Notes: a model not told the origin generated them from the sequence alone. Numbered from the stretch's first letter, positions 21,927 to 33,075 are shown. The stretch: 64,000 nt of DNA from Platycnemis pennipes (GCA_933228895.1 OW121856.1:108413027-108477026), one strand, 5' to 3'. Made by a program: numbers and translations.

Positions 21927-24493
21927 CAGTCACACGCAAAAGTAAATGTGCAGAACTTCACTGTCCGCCGCTTGGACCCCATTCGATACGAATGAAAAAT
22001 ATTTCAATGTTGGCATAACGGAAGAAGATGGACGTGGTTGTCAGTCATGCAGGATAGATGAGAAAGCAGCACTGAGTTGACGGACCCGAGCGGAAAGGTT
22101 TAGTAGCGCACGGCGTGTGCAATTGTACTGCGACCTTCGGAACTATTAAACTTCGACCAAAATCTTATGCGGACAGCGGTTGACGGAGACAGAATCCGTT
22201 TCCTCAATACGCTAATGCTAATCGCTGACTCTGAGACGTTGATACTCTGGGAAAAATAATTCGTCGTTCAGCGATATGGAGCACCATGATGAGTTTAAAC
22301 GTGTAATTAATATGTGCCACGAATTACTTCTCTACACATGAAATATATCTCTCCTTTTTTCCAGTTTATTAATGGATGTCAATAATAAAATTTTAATGAG
22401 TGATAAGAGATGACGTTTTTGCAATATGGGATTGATGGCAATGAGTAAATTAAACAAATATTTACAATGAAACCAGGACATTTTACTGGCGTATTAAAAT
22501 GAGAAAAACACCAAGCTCAGACTAACTTAAGAAGAAAATTTTATTTGAAATTTTCAATATTTTATGGCATCTCCCTTAGCGTATAATACCGCTGGAATGC
22601 GGGGTCTCATTGTCAGAAAAAGACTTTCAAATTATCGTGAGGGAAGTCCTAGGGAATTCCTTATATCCTTCGCGTGTGCCTCCCAGGTCTTCTTCTGCTC
22701 TGATATTATCAGCTGTTCTCTCCTGCGCCATCAATCCCCATACATTTTCGATGATTTAGGTATGGTGATCGTGCTGGCCAGTCAATCACATTACTAATAT
22801 GTGGGTGTTGGGCCAAAAAATGACATACCACGTTGCCTCGGTGCACTGGTGAATTGTCATGGACAAACGTCACCTCTGGCACGATTTCTGATTTGAAGGG
22901 AAGTAGATGTTCTTCCAACATTTCCGCATATTTTGCCGCTGTCGTTCTTTTTGGAGGTCTTACCTCCCCAGAATGCAGCTGACGTGCCTTTGCGATGCCA
23001 AAAGCCGTCTACAATAAAAATTTTAACTTTATAGCTCATCAAACATGCCCGAAAATTCAAATTGAAGGAATCAATTGCTGTCCATTTAGCCCCACTCTCC
23101 CCTATCATGACTGCATGCTAGGTCCAGTTCTCTCTCAACAGAGGCGGCTCCTCCAGCTCTCACTTTCTCATGTTCTGAACAGCTTGTTGGATGGTTTCAT
23201 TCTCCTCGGCAGTTGTGCAGCGGGGTATACCGCTTCGAGGTCTACTTAAAAGTATCTCTGAATTTTTTCTGTCACGTCTCACCCATTTTCGGACAGTATT
23301 CCAATGGACTCCTAACGCCATCGCTGCATTTTCCAAAGACCGACTACCATGAAAACCATTTTCCCTCGCATAGAGGCAGAGGTTTCATCTCGATTCCCTC
23401 TCGGCATTATGAAGGAAGGACGAGTGACGGTTGAAGGATTTACGTCGCAATTAATACTAGGTGTCTCTACGCTTAAAAATCAGGTGTGGCTAAAAGCAAT
23501 GCATCATTGAATTGGATCATACGGTCAGGGCCAGTCTCAATATTTTTTGCTGGAGCTGGGAACAATAAACATCCTCTAGCAGGAAAAAATTAGCAATATT
23601 ATAGCAGCAAAAGATCTGGGGGCACCAATGAGGGATATGTGAAATTCCCTAGGATATCATCCGTGGTTATTTGAATTTTTTTAATGAAGGGAAATCCACC
23701 TTAAAGGTACTGGACGCTGAAGTAGATGCTATAAAATTTTGAGAATATCAAAAAAAAAGTTCCTTTATAAGTAAGCCCGAGCTTGGGTTTTTTCTCAATT
23801 TTATACTCTAATATATGTTTCGGAGTTCATTGAAAATTTTTGATTTATTTACTCATTACCAGCGTTACCATCGTTTCTCATCACTTACTGGAATCTTTCA
23901 TTGATATCTGTGAATGAACTAGACGACAAACTTACAAACAGATGTCTATCGTTTACCAAACTGTAATTTCAAGCAGATTAGTCCTTTCTCCACGAAAGGT
24001 AGCCCACTCAGGCATTTCTTTCTTTTTCTTACGTTGTGTGGGGATATATCGCAGGCCCCCAAAAACCCACTCCCTTGAACACGAAATGCAGGACTTTTTT
24101 GAAATAGCCACCTAATATTTTCATGAATTTTTATCCGAATGTGGCATAGTTATATAACCAGGGTAAATTTAATTGACAATTTAAAGGTTAAAATAACATG
24201 CTTAAACTCATAATGGCGTTTCATAGACTGCATGCCGTGGAATGTCTAGGTGCTTCTTTTCACCGCTCAACTGGAGGATTCTCTCTAGTTCCTTGGAGAA
24301 TCGGAACCGTCTTCCTGCACTGCTTTCCGCATAAGATTTTCCAGAAGGTTAGAAGAGTTTGGGAGGTGGCAGTTAAATTGCTACTGCTCCCATCTTGCGT
24401 TCTAGCAACATTACAATATTTTCTTGGGCTATTGAATGGGGTCTGGAGCGGTGGCGCTGTGAAGTAATGCAAATTTACTTTTGCGTGTGACTG
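21927..24493. mobile_element. Tc1/mariner element nested in the hAT
   Basis: Starts CAGTCACACGCAAAAGTAAA at 21927 and ends with its inverted partner at 24493 (CAGTCACACGCAAAAGTAAA read on the minus strand). TA lies on both sides (21925-21926, 24494-24495). Similarity continues inward imperfectly for about 15 bp (GTGC / GCAT, then CTTCAC). The body holds a decayed Tc1-like transposase on the minus strand. An unpaired CAGGTGTGGCTAAAAGCAAT block at 23481 may be the end of a further nested element. Confidence 0.8.
22560..23450 (-). pseudogene. Tc1-like transposase, decayed
   Basis: Read on the minus strand from 23450, an HTH-like part (about 23250-23350) is followed by RPRSGIPRCTT-like codons. 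22921-22709 then gives the catalytic block VTFVHDNSPVHRGNVVCHFL and NVIDWPARSPYLN, matching Tc1 DNSPVH and SPDLNP motifs. A WGLMAQE-like reading follows. The frame is broken in at least three places, so the protein is not functional. It probably belonged to the surrounding element. Confidence 0.75.
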
Positions 24494-24800
24494 TACATAA
24501 GGGATACATTGTATGCCTGATTCACACCTAAGTAACTAAAGAGACACAACTAATAAGATTCACAACTGAATGTTGCACAAATTGATGGTGCTTATTCCAT
24601 GCACGTTAGCGAGTTAGTATTAGTTGGTGAAATAAAGAGCGGGAATGACTGGCCGATAAACGTCATGGTAGAAAAATAACGAGAATTTCAATGTTTCCCC
24701 CTGACTTTCGCAATAATTCCCTGACTTTTCCAGAAATGCAAAATTCCCTGCCAATTCCAGGTTTTCCCGGTTTTCCCTGACGATCGCCACCCTGTGAAAC

Positions 24801-26429
24801 AAATAATTAAACCACGTCGAAGAATAATAATAATTAAAGAGGTCGCATCGAACAAAAACTCCCACGAATCACTTGAAAAGTAGGAAAAAGGGATTTAGCT
24901 CGGAAATATTCCCATCGTCGGCAGAATCTTCGATGGGACTGGGTTCCGAGTATTCCAAATGCAGACGTCATAAAGCACCGTACAACACATCCGTTTCGGA
25001 GAAAAAAATGCATGCATCAATGCCCAGAAAGGATGTGAACTCACGACCTCTGGAGTGATAGGCTAGTGCGTTGTCGATCAAGCAACCGCAATTGGCCCAC
25101 TTCCTCACATTACATGCCCGTCAACAGAGCGTCTGACAGGGCAAGAAATACTGAAACCCCAAGATTTGAGCGGCGTGGTTTAAAGAGGTTGATCCGAAAA
25201 GTGAAAGTCAAGTCATTTTTTTTATATTTTCAGCACTTATAGAACTAAAGTTACTCTATCTAATAAAGTAAAGATAATTATATCAACCCATACTCCTTTT
25301 GGGCACGAATTGCATTTGAAATTACATACGATTAACGGCGAGAATGGCCATCACATGGGAATATAACGTTTAAAAATACCATAGAGACGTCATTTTTGCA
25401 AAAAACTGATATTTAATGCGTAATTTCACAAGGAATAAAATGACACGAAAAAAAGGCATCAACCCACCGTATTTTTCGCTAAATCCACCAATTTCTGCGC
25501 TTATAGCAGACGAAATGCGTAGTTGTCTTCAAGTGGCGCTGCGGTCATTCTAGCCAAAATGCATTGCGTATGAATAATATCATTACTAATAAGATATTAA
25601 AGAGTATTTCAAGAAATATTATAGCATAACGGTGATAGTAATATTCTGGTGCTATACATTAGTAAATTCAGCGAGTACATGAATTTATTTCACTAACGTA
25701 AATGCTGAATTGACTCCATCGTCGATCTGATTAAAATTATCATAAAAAATAAATCCTTCGACTTTCCATCGTATTTCTTGTGATACTTATGACTTTCGAT
25801 AGCTTAGGTAATTTTCTTTGTGAAGAAAGGATCACTTAGAAGGCATATACTCGTACTTAAATAAGATTCCTTAGACAACTTGACTCAAGCAGTCGCGAGC
25901 CAACCTCCTTAAGCCGCGCAGTGTTGCCTCGCCGAGGGTGCTCGCTTTCCCCAACATGAATAACCATCGATTTAAATTAAATGCACGTGTTGAAATATTA
26001 GACAATTACATATTGGATACGTTCAGGACATGTGGATTATAACGCAAAGAACGAAATTCTACGACACCCCAGTTTTGAATTGCCAACATTAAATTGATCA
26101 CAACTTTTCTTCTATTAAAGTTATACACAGGAACCTTACTGAATGTATGGAAAACATATATATATATATCTATCATTATTTAAACCTTGGTTGCAATTGA
26201 ACGCCTTGCTATTGATTTACGAGTCATCAAAGTCGGCGCTTCGCTCGAACACCGTCAAAAACCGGCACTTTTAACGTTACATCTAATGGAAAAGATATGA
26301 AAATGCGTTTTAGAAATTTAGAACTGCTATCCAATAACGCAGAATGAAATAAGGAAAATGATTAGTTTTTCTGTAGGCCTAGCTATTATTTGTTATTTGT
26401 ATTCAAACTCGAGTGCATATAATTTCTGC
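24801..26429. other. Unassigned spacer
   Basis: AT-rich, ending near a GC-richer block at 25890-25960. A short (TA)n run is at about 26157-26170. No supported gene. Confidence 0.35.
24960..25110 (-). repeat. tRNA-like SINE head or tRNA remnant
   Basis: On the minus strand this reads CGCACTAGCCTATCACTCC, then AGAGGTCGTGAGTTCACATCC. That resembles a tRNA from the D-stem to the T-arm, with a pol III B box near GAGTTCACATCC. Clover-leaf pairing is incomplete. A SINE remnant is likelier than a gene. Confidence 0.4.
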
Positions 26430-26645
26430 GCCAACAGTAGGTTCTTCCTATCACCGCTTTTAAAAATAGGTGTAATGTTAGCTACTTTCCAATCCTTGGG
26501 TACTGTGTGCTTCTTTAGCGTTTTATTGAATATTATTTCTAGATAGGGGGCTATTGCAGAAGCTAATGTTTCATATACTCTGGAAGGAATTTGATCGGGA
26601 CCTGGTGATTTGTTTTTACTAATGTTTTTTAACTGCTGCTCTACT

Positions 26646-26699
26646 CCCCCTGCCACACACCTTTATGGTGGCTTGCAGGGTATTATCTAGATGTAGATG
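26646..26699 (+). mobile_element. 54-bp tail-only CR1 insertion
   Basis: CCCCCTGCCACACACC to TAGATGTAGATG sits between RT codons that are contiguous in the copy at 16990-17060 (CTGCTCTA, then GACAT...TTTATTTC). It is the shared 3' end with nothing else, so reverse transcription stopped after about 54 nt or the rest was lost. Confidence 0.75.
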
Positions 26700-27249
26700 A
26701 CATTTTTATTTCCGGCATTTTCCACTGAATGTGTTCGGCGGTGTTTCCATTGCGTTGTGTGATGATGAGTTAAATACGCTTTGGAAGAAGGTGTTTAAAG
26801 AATTGACTCTTTCTACACTGCTGATGACTCTAATTCCTTTATCGTTTTTTAGTGTGTGCACTGTGGACCTATTTCCCTGAAGCTCTCTCACATATGACCA
26901 AAACGCTTTAGGATTGCTATCTAAATATTCTCCTAACATCTTGCTCTTGAAATGTGACAACACTTTCCTACACGATTTCCTTGCTAATGCTCTCGATTTT
27001 TTTATAGTTTTGAACTAGCTCATTTTTTTCCTCTACCGATAGACCCCGTCCTGCATTTTTCATTCTAGCGTGGCACACCCTTTGTCGCTTTAGTGATTTG
27101 CTAACCTCCGCGTTATACCACCTTGCCTCTGTATTCTCACTTATGAATTTACTTGGTATGTATTTATGAACAGCGTTACGGGTGACCTCAAGAAATTCTC
27201 TCCACGAATCCTCTATATCTAATCCTTTTACTTTGTTCGCTAAATGCAT

Positions 27250-28010
27250 AAAACGATTTCCTAAATTCCTCTTTCATACCGTCGCAAGTCTTGCCAAAAC
27301 AAGTATACCCTCCTCCTTGGTTTATAATGTTTTTCAACGCCTACAGTAAATTTCGCATGTGCTATTTTATGATCACTAATTCCTGTGTCTGTAATGTATT
27401 TAGAACTTTTTCGGGTATATTTGTTGATAATAAGTCTAGAATGTTGTTTCCCATGGTCGGTTCTGTTACTAGCTGATATAAAGAATGTGACGTAAAGGTG
27501 TTCAACAGTGATTCGCAGACTTCCTTATTTTTACATTCTGTTATAAAACTACACGTATTACAGTCTATCGAAGGGAGATTGAAGTCTCCGCCTACTATTA
27601 TTCCTCTATCATTGTTCCTAGAAAGTAATGTACCTATTTCTGACTCTAGTTCCATTATATAATTGACGTCTGCATCTGGAGGCCTGCAATATGCACCTAC
27701 ATATATCCTTTTTGCGTAATTTCTTTTCCTTCTAACGGAACATCAAATACTTTCTACATTGCGCTAGGTCATTAAGTTCTTTTCCTCCGATGTACAGATC
27801 CCTCAGAGCTATAAATACTCCTCCTCCGTTTCTGCTGACTCTATCCTTTCTGTATATAGTAAAACACTTCGAGAATACTCCATAATCTTTTATGCTCTTC
27901 GAAAAGCCAGCTTTCTGTGCCAAAGATTATATCTGCATCAGTACTTTTTATGAGGTGGTAAAATTCTGACACTTTATTTCTAAAATTACGACAATTAACT
28001 ATATTACTCA
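27250..28010 (-). pseudogene. CR1-B apurinic-type endonuclease domain
   Basis: This domain nicks target DNA to prime reverse transcription. In minus-strand order, across frameshifts, it reads DADIIFGTESW (catalytic Glu block), a degraded middle, IYVGAYCRPP, VGGDFNLPSIDC (27655-27362 frame), LDLLSTNIP and finally ISDHKIAHAKF (the SDH catalytic end) near 27370-27400. All signature blocks are present in the right order. There are at least three frame breaks. The post-endonuclease linker RWYNAEVSKSLKRQRVCHAR (27249-26968) follows. Confidence 0.78.
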
Positions 28011-28250
28011 ATTCTTTCTCCCAATCTGTTTCTCTCTTGGTGCTTTTTTTCCAACTAAAATTTTCTTCGATAATTTTGCAACGGACCCACTATTTGATCA
28101 ACCTCTTACCAAATTACCTTTGATGATTTATCATGTTCGTCCTTTTTATCTGTTCTATTCTGACCTTATAAAACTATTCTGCATGTTCTGTCAAATTCTT
28201 TCACGATTTTTTCCCCGCGGATTGACCTGCACTCTGGGCTACCACCTGAG

Positions 28251-28842
28251 CTAAACCCTACGTGTATGCTCCAGTATCCTACTCGCTACCCTAGACGATG
28301 CCTCGTCCGTGTAGTGGACACCCGAGCGATTCAGGGGCACCCGATACGTTTCCAGCTCCGGCCCGAGGTCCAAAAACTCAGCTCCCTCGCTCCCACAGAC
28401 TTCACGGAGTCTCCGGTTTATGCCTAAAACTCGGCTCCAAACCATCGACCCCCGATCCGTCCTAGGTACCAAGCTACATATAGTCAGCCTCATATCGACA
28501 CCCAGACCTCCACGAACGCGGTGGAACTCGGAGTATAGATCCCTTGCGGAATCCATTACATCCTCGGACCCCCGTTTCGTGGCGTCGTTAGTGCCGACAT
28601 GGGCGACTACGTGCAGCTTGGAGCAGTTAGTGGCATTGACCGTTGCTTTCAACGCCTTCGTCACCTGGGGCAAAGTACCTCCTGGTATACACCAGGAGCG
28701 TACCCGTTCTTCGTCACCTCTCCCTCGGGATTCACCACCTCCTTCCCGACGGGCCCTGGCACGCATCGTGTCCGCTACCCGGCGGACATTGAAGTTACCT
28801 ATCACTATTACTCCCTCCCTTCCCTCCCGACTCCCACTGACC
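28251..28842 (-). pseudogene. CR1-group ORF1 with SGNH-esterase-like domain
   Basis: An open minus-strand reading of about 195 codons. Blocks match the SGNH-hydrolase fold found in ORF1 of CR1-group LINEs: GVIVIGNFNVRRV (block I, normally GDS), WCIPGGTLPQVTKAL, VVAHVGTNDATKRG (block with Gly and Asn), LTICSLVPRTD, and RSGVHYTDEASSRVA (last block, normally D-x-x-H). The nucleophile Ser and the Asp of the last block appear replaced; the His is kept. The reading is GC-rich compared with the rest of the LINE. The first ORF1 codons are replaced at 28842 by RT sequence of another CR1-B copy. Confidence 0.72.
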
Positions 28843-30490
28843 GCCATTTGTCGTACCACTCTCGAGTTGCATCTAAATCTATTTTCTGCATGATCGGGTT
28901 CAAAGGGTTGTTTTGGACGGTGTTTCCTCACCGGCAATTAAAGTCACTTCGGGTGTCCCACAAGGTAGTGTGATAGGTCCACTCCTATTCCTTTTGTATA
29001 TTAATGATATCCAAAAGGTGGTAAAAAGTAAGCTTCGTCTATTTGCCGATGACGCAGTAGTGTACAGGGAAATTCTATGCCCGAACGATAAAGAATATTT
29101 AAATATTGACCTACAAGCAATTGAAACTTGGTGTGATACATGGCAGTTAGAATTAAACTTTAAGAAATGTCTTGTAATGAATTTTTGGAAAGAATAGCTC
29201 TCCTCCTACCACTTACAAAATAAGTAATAATGAATTAACAAACGCGGAATCCATTAAATATCTTGGAATAAGACTGACAAATGATCTTTCCTGGGGTAAA
29301 CACATTCGTGAAATAATGGGTCAAGCGAATCGCAAACTGGGTTTCATTAAAAGAGTATTGGGTAAATGTGACGATCATGTACGAGAAATCAGCTACTTTT
29401 CCCTTGTTATACCTCATTTGGAATATGCTGCCAGTGTATGGGATCCCTACGAAATCGGTCTAAGTAATGAACTTGAACGTGTGCAGCGAAGATCGGCAAG
29501 ATTTGTAAAGGGACGATACGATAATTATATTAGCGTAACCAGTCTATTAAATGAATTGAAATGGGAATCATTGTCAGATCACAGGTTGAAATTTAGACTT
29601 AAGCTCTTCCACAAATTCCAAGGCAATAATTTCAGTGATGATGTTAAAAATATTTTACGAACCCCAACTTACTATGGCAGACTGGACCATAATCATAAAG
29701 TTAGAGAAATTGATTGCCGAACTGACCGATTCAAAATGTCCTTTTTCCCTCGCACAATAAGAGATACGAATAACGGTAAATATGTCCTATCGGAGAGTAG
29801 CAATGAATAGCATTGGTAGCTGCATGTTGGTATGAGTACTTAAAGCTAACCCTACTAACAGAATGTTTTTGCATGTTTGCTTTGCAATTTCTATCTTTTT
29901 TAAATAGTGTAGTTCTGACTACTATATTAATACTATTCCTTTCTTATGCATGATATGTAGTGCATGTTTGGTGAGCAATCACCCCCTGCCACACACCCTT
30001 GTGGTGGCTTGCAGGGTATTATGTAGGTAGATGAAAATCCTTGCTAAGCGATTTCCTGTGTTCTTCTTTTGATATACCCCTTTTCACTACCGCATCGTCT
30101 GCAAAAACTACAAGCTTTCCACTCTACGGTACCCAAATCGTTTATGTATAAAGAAATAGAAGCGGACCTATTACGCTGCCCTGGGGAACTCCCGATGTGA
30201 CTTTGATTGTGTCCGACATGATACCATCTATGACAACCCACTGCTGTCGCCCACTTAAGAATTATTTTACCCAACACAAAAAGTCTTTATTGATACCAAA
30301 ACTCGCTAACTTCAACATTAATTTATCACGAGGAACTTTATCGAATGCTATTTTAAAATCTAAAAATATCGCCTCAACGGTTTTTTCTTCTTGTTCTTCA
30401 GTACTGTTTTCGCCGTAGAATAAAATATCGTGTACGAATTAAGCTAATTGTGTCTCGAAAGATCTACCTTTCCGGAACCCATGTTGGCTG
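28843..30490 (-). mobile_element. CR1-B RT fragment split by CR1-A
   Basis: 30490-30034 holds minus-strand CR1-B RT codons with many frame breaks. They run from the QHGFRK side through the IMSDTIKVTSGVPQG-like block to the DD region. The next codons (DLDATREWYDKW-like) lie at 28880-28843, beyond the plus-strand CR1-A copy inserted between. The uninterrupted order is visible at 16265-16320. It abuts the ORF1 of the next copy at 28842. Confidence 0.7.
28881..30033 (+). mobile_element. CR1-A LINE, 5'-truncated, 1.15 kb
   Basis: A plus-strand copy beginning at the HDRVQRVVLDGVSSPAIKV part of RT. 28913-29197 encodes SGVPQGSVIGPLLFLLYIND and the catalytic FADDAVVYRE. A single-base frameshift near 29190 leads to a second open part, 29316-29810, reading KLGFIKRVLGKCDDHVREIS, RRSARFVKGRYDN and the C-terminal RDTNNGKYVLSESSNE. 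The full 3' UTR and tail end at 30033. It closely resembles the 55977-58422 copy, so it is young. It sits in a CR1-B RT fragment; an AAATCY repeat may be the target duplication. Confidence 0.88.
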
Positions 30491-30497
30491 TTTATGA

Positions 30498-31050
30498 GGT
30501 GAAGGTGGAGATCACAGATTGGTGATACAAAACCCACACCGAAAGGAGCACCATCGACCAAGTCGTCATGATACAGTCACGGAAGGTTTTGGGGAGAGGT
30601 CCAAAGGAGGCAGTTGTGTGTTGGATAACAGACACCAAAGAAGACGCCATTGAGGGCAGACGGAGGCTACGGGACCAAGACGGAGGCGATGTAAGACGCC
30701 GTGGTGGGTGGGTTTTCAACCGTGGGCGCTCATGGGAACGCAAAGTGCTGACCTACGAAAGCTGCTTCCCAAGCGATGGACGCGAAAACGCAACCGTTTC
30801 CAAATGTCAGTTTCCGCTTGACAAGGCAGCGGAATCCGCTGACTCGGCGATGAGAGGTACTCTTGTCACGCCGAAGGGCGCTGAGTGCATTGCGAAGGGG
30901 AGGAGGTCGTGAACTTCGCCAAGTCAGAGTCGAGAGACTAGATGAATTCGGAATACCCCAGCGGCTGGCCGGGAAATTAACACGTTCACTTCTGCTGTTC
31001 GCAATGAGATCGCAAATGGAGAGCCTGCACAGGGCAGACAGAAGGAGGAC
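30498..31050. other. GC-rich unassigned segment
   Basis: Bounded by CR1-B RT on the left and a CR1-B tail on the right. A plus-strand ORF at 30568-30912 (114 codons; KVLGRGPKEAVVCWITDTKE, then Arg-rich) has no domain that I recognise. Composition differs from the flanks. Confidence 0.3.
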
Positions 31051-31051
31051 A

Positions 31052-31504
31052 TGCACATCTACACGATACCCTACAAACCACCGCGAGGGTGTGTGGCAGG
31101 GGGTAAAAATCAGCAATCATGCACTACTAACATGCAAACAAGCAACTACAGGGTCTCATGCAACTAGATTGTTAGTATCTATAGGGGGGGCAAGGGCCTA
31201 GCCACGTTGATGCACCGGTTCCCGTCAGATCACCGAAGTTAAGCAACGTTGGGCCCGGATGGAGGTTGGATGGGTAGCCCCTGTCCATACCTCTACCGTG
31301 GTGCTCTTGTTCCCTGTCTGCAAGTGGCGGGCAGGTAAAATGTGGGTTGGCACAATGGATCTAAAGAGGTCTAAGTGCCAGGGGGGCTCCAGAAGGCCCC
31401 CGCCCACCCCCCCCAATTTATTTTATTTATAGTATCTATAGTATTTGAGGGATTAATACATGCATCATGCTCTACAGAATACTCTCATATATATTTCCCC
31501 TACC
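31052..31504 (-). mobile_element. CR1-B 3' UTR and tail, carrying a 5S SINE
   Basis: Tail from 31052 (CACATCTACACGATACCC), then 3' UTR only, truncated near 31504. There the tail of the next CR1-B copy begins in the same orientation. A 246-bp SINE interrupts the UTR (31185-31430). Confidence 0.8.
31185..31430 (+). mobile_element. 5S rRNA-derived SINE (SINE3-type)
   Basis: From about 31194 the plus strand reads CCTAGCCACGTTGATGCACC, GATCACCGAAGTTAAGCAAC, then GGTTGGATGGGTAGCCCC. These match eukaryotic 5S rRNA in order, including the internal pol III promoter (A-box and C-box regions), with a small deletion near the 5' end. An unrelated ~140-bp body follows and ends in an A/T-rich AATTTATTTTATTTAT tail. 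AGTATCTATAG flanks both sides (31174-31184, 31431-31441), an 11-bp target duplication in CR1-B 3' UTR. SINEs of this kind are copied by a partner LINE enzyme. Confidence 0.88.
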
Positions 31505-32562
31505 TACATCTACATCTACACGATACCCTGCAAGCCACCGCGAGAGTGTGTGGCAGAGGGTGAAGATCACCAAGCATGCACTACTAACATGCAAACAAGC
31601 AACTAAAGTGTCTCATGCAACTAGATTGTTAGTATCTATAATATTTGAGGGATTAATACATGCATCATGCACTACAGAATACTCTAAAATATTTCCCCAA
31701 CCTATCCCTTTGATATGCTGCCTATTCTGTTCTCTTATAGTACGGGGGAAAAATGCCATTTTGAATCTATCGGTACGACAATCTATCTCTCTAATCTTAT
31801 TTGTCTAGTCCAATCTTGCATAATATGCTGGTTTTTAATATGTGCCTAACATCTTCAGTAAAGCTATCAGATTTTAATTTCTCCAATAGATTCAATCTGT
31901 ACTTTAACCTACTCTTTGATAATGACTCCCACCCTAATTTTTGTATTAATTCTGATACACTACTCAACCTATCGTACCACTTTTTAACGAACCTAGCTGC
32001 TCTACGCTGCACACTGTCTAGTTCTCTGGTCAAACCTAATTCATTAGGATCCCATACACCTTCTGCATACTCAAGGTGGGGCCTAACTAGTGAAAAGTAA
32101 CATCGCTCTTTTGTCTTCTCATAATATTTCCCTAGTACTCTTTTTATAAATCCTAGCTTTCTCTTCGCTCGGCCGCATATTTCCCTAATGCGCCTTCCCC
32201 ACGATAAATCCTTAGTGATTGTTACACCTAAATATCTTATGGTTTCAACGTCTTCGTGTTACCCTTTTTTATAGGTACCCTTTATCGAATTATTCCTCCG
32301 CCAAAAATTGATAGCTACACACTTTTTAAGGTTAAGCTCTAATTGCCATTGTCGCACCACTCTTGAATTGCATCTAAACCCTTGATAAGCGATTTCCTGT
32401 CTTCTTCGTTTGATATACCCCTATACACTACCGCATCGTCTGCAAAAAGTCTAGCTTACTACTGACTACGGTACCCAAATCGTTTCTGTATAAAAGAAAT
32501 AGAATCGGACCTACTACGCTACCCTGGGGAACTCCCGATGTGACTTTGATTGTGACATGATA
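31505..32562 (-). mobile_element. CR1-B LINE, 5'-truncated, 1.06 kb
   Basis: Tail at 31505-31560, 3' UTR, then ORF2 on the minus strand from the C-terminus (RRAARFVKKWYDRLSSVSEL, KLGWESLS) back through DLSWGKAH-like and LDAI codons to SGVPQGSVVGPILFLLY at 32500-32560. This copy links the RT typical of the long CR1-B fragments with the CR1-B tail, so they belong to one family. Many frameshifts. Confidence 0.82.
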
Positions 32563-33023
32563 GCAGGCGTTGTTTGGTCGTTGGTGAAACGCCACGAAGG
32601 CGCAAACGAAGGAGTCGTACTTCAATTGCGACACTGTTGCCGAATGCCTTCTTGCCCGTCAGAAAGCCATGCGCAGGAGGCCACCACGCGTCGTGAAGGG
32701 CAGAAACATGCTCATGTTGGTAAGAGTGACACGGCATTAGTTCTCGTGGCCTCCTGCACCAGCGCATCAAAAGTGCACTTCAACAGTTCTTTTTAAAGCT
32801 TCGATGTCAGCAGCTTACTTTGAGTCCAACCTCACTAAAAGTGACCGCTACCTCCTATTTAAAATGCGCGCAGTCAGTCGCTGTCCATAAATATGTCGTC
32901 AAGTGCATAGAGTCACGTTGAGAAGTCAAGTCAGGGGTATTAAATTTATTAAGTAGATAAATATACACATAAATATACAGAAATTTATTAAATATACACA
33001 CTTCCTGATTCAAGTAAGGAATA
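32563..33023. other. Unassigned spacer
   Basis: Starts with a GC-richer 220-bp block without a motif, then AT-rich sequence with an ATAAATATAC repeat near 32955-33000. Confidence 0.3.
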
Positions 33024-33075
33024 TGCATGTTTGGTGTGAATTCACCCCCTGCCACACACCTTTATAGAGGTTTGT
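33024..33075 (+). mobile_element. CR1-A-like tail, 3'-truncated
   Basis: Reads TGCATGTTTGGTGTGAATTC, then ACCCCCTGCCACACACCTTT and a decayed GGTTTGTATTG. The TAGATG repeat is absent. Confidence 0.6.

Larger units (their letters stand above)
20823..24794. mobile_element. hAT-like element with 6-bp flanking duplication
   Basis: The left end CAGGGTGGCTACTGAGACC at 20823 and the right end at 24794 (inverted, CAGGGTGGCGATCGTCAGGG) share CAGGGTGGC. They are flanked by TGAAAC at 20817-20822 and 24795-24800. Repeated TTCCCTGACT-like and TTTTCCAGG-like motifs fill both subterminal regions, as in many hAT elements. A Tc1/mariner element occupies 21927-24493. Without it the hAT is about 1.4 kb and has no transposase that I can see. 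ORFs at 21085-21351 and 21276-21557 (minus) are unrecognised. Confidence 0.75.
26430..28842 (-). mobile_element. CR1-B LINE with ORF1, endonuclease and RT start
   Basis: The fullest CR1-B 5' part in the window. In minus-strand order it has an SGNH-esterase-like ORF1 (28842-28251), an endonuclease (about 28010-27250), a post-endonuclease linker (27249-26706), then the RT N-terminal region to about 26430. The RT core and 3' end are absent here. A 54-bp LINE tail (26646-26699) interrupts the start of RT. The order ORF1-endonuclease-RT and the esterase type place the family in the CR1 group. Frameshifts between all parts show it is dead. Confidence 0.82.

Noticed and set aside
23481..23500. Left end of another Tc1 element (CAGGTGTGGCTAAAAGCAAT)
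   Set aside because: No inverted partner was found downstream, so only mentioned as a possibility.
28420..28973. Two plus-strand ORFs (157 and 124 codons)
   Set aside because: They lie antisense to the LINE ORF1 and have no motif; the minus-strand reading carries the esterase blocks.
31194..31290. Functional 5S rRNA gene
   Set aside because: Part of the 5S sequence is deleted, the 3' part is replaced by unrelated sequence, and the unit is flanked by a retroposition-type duplication.
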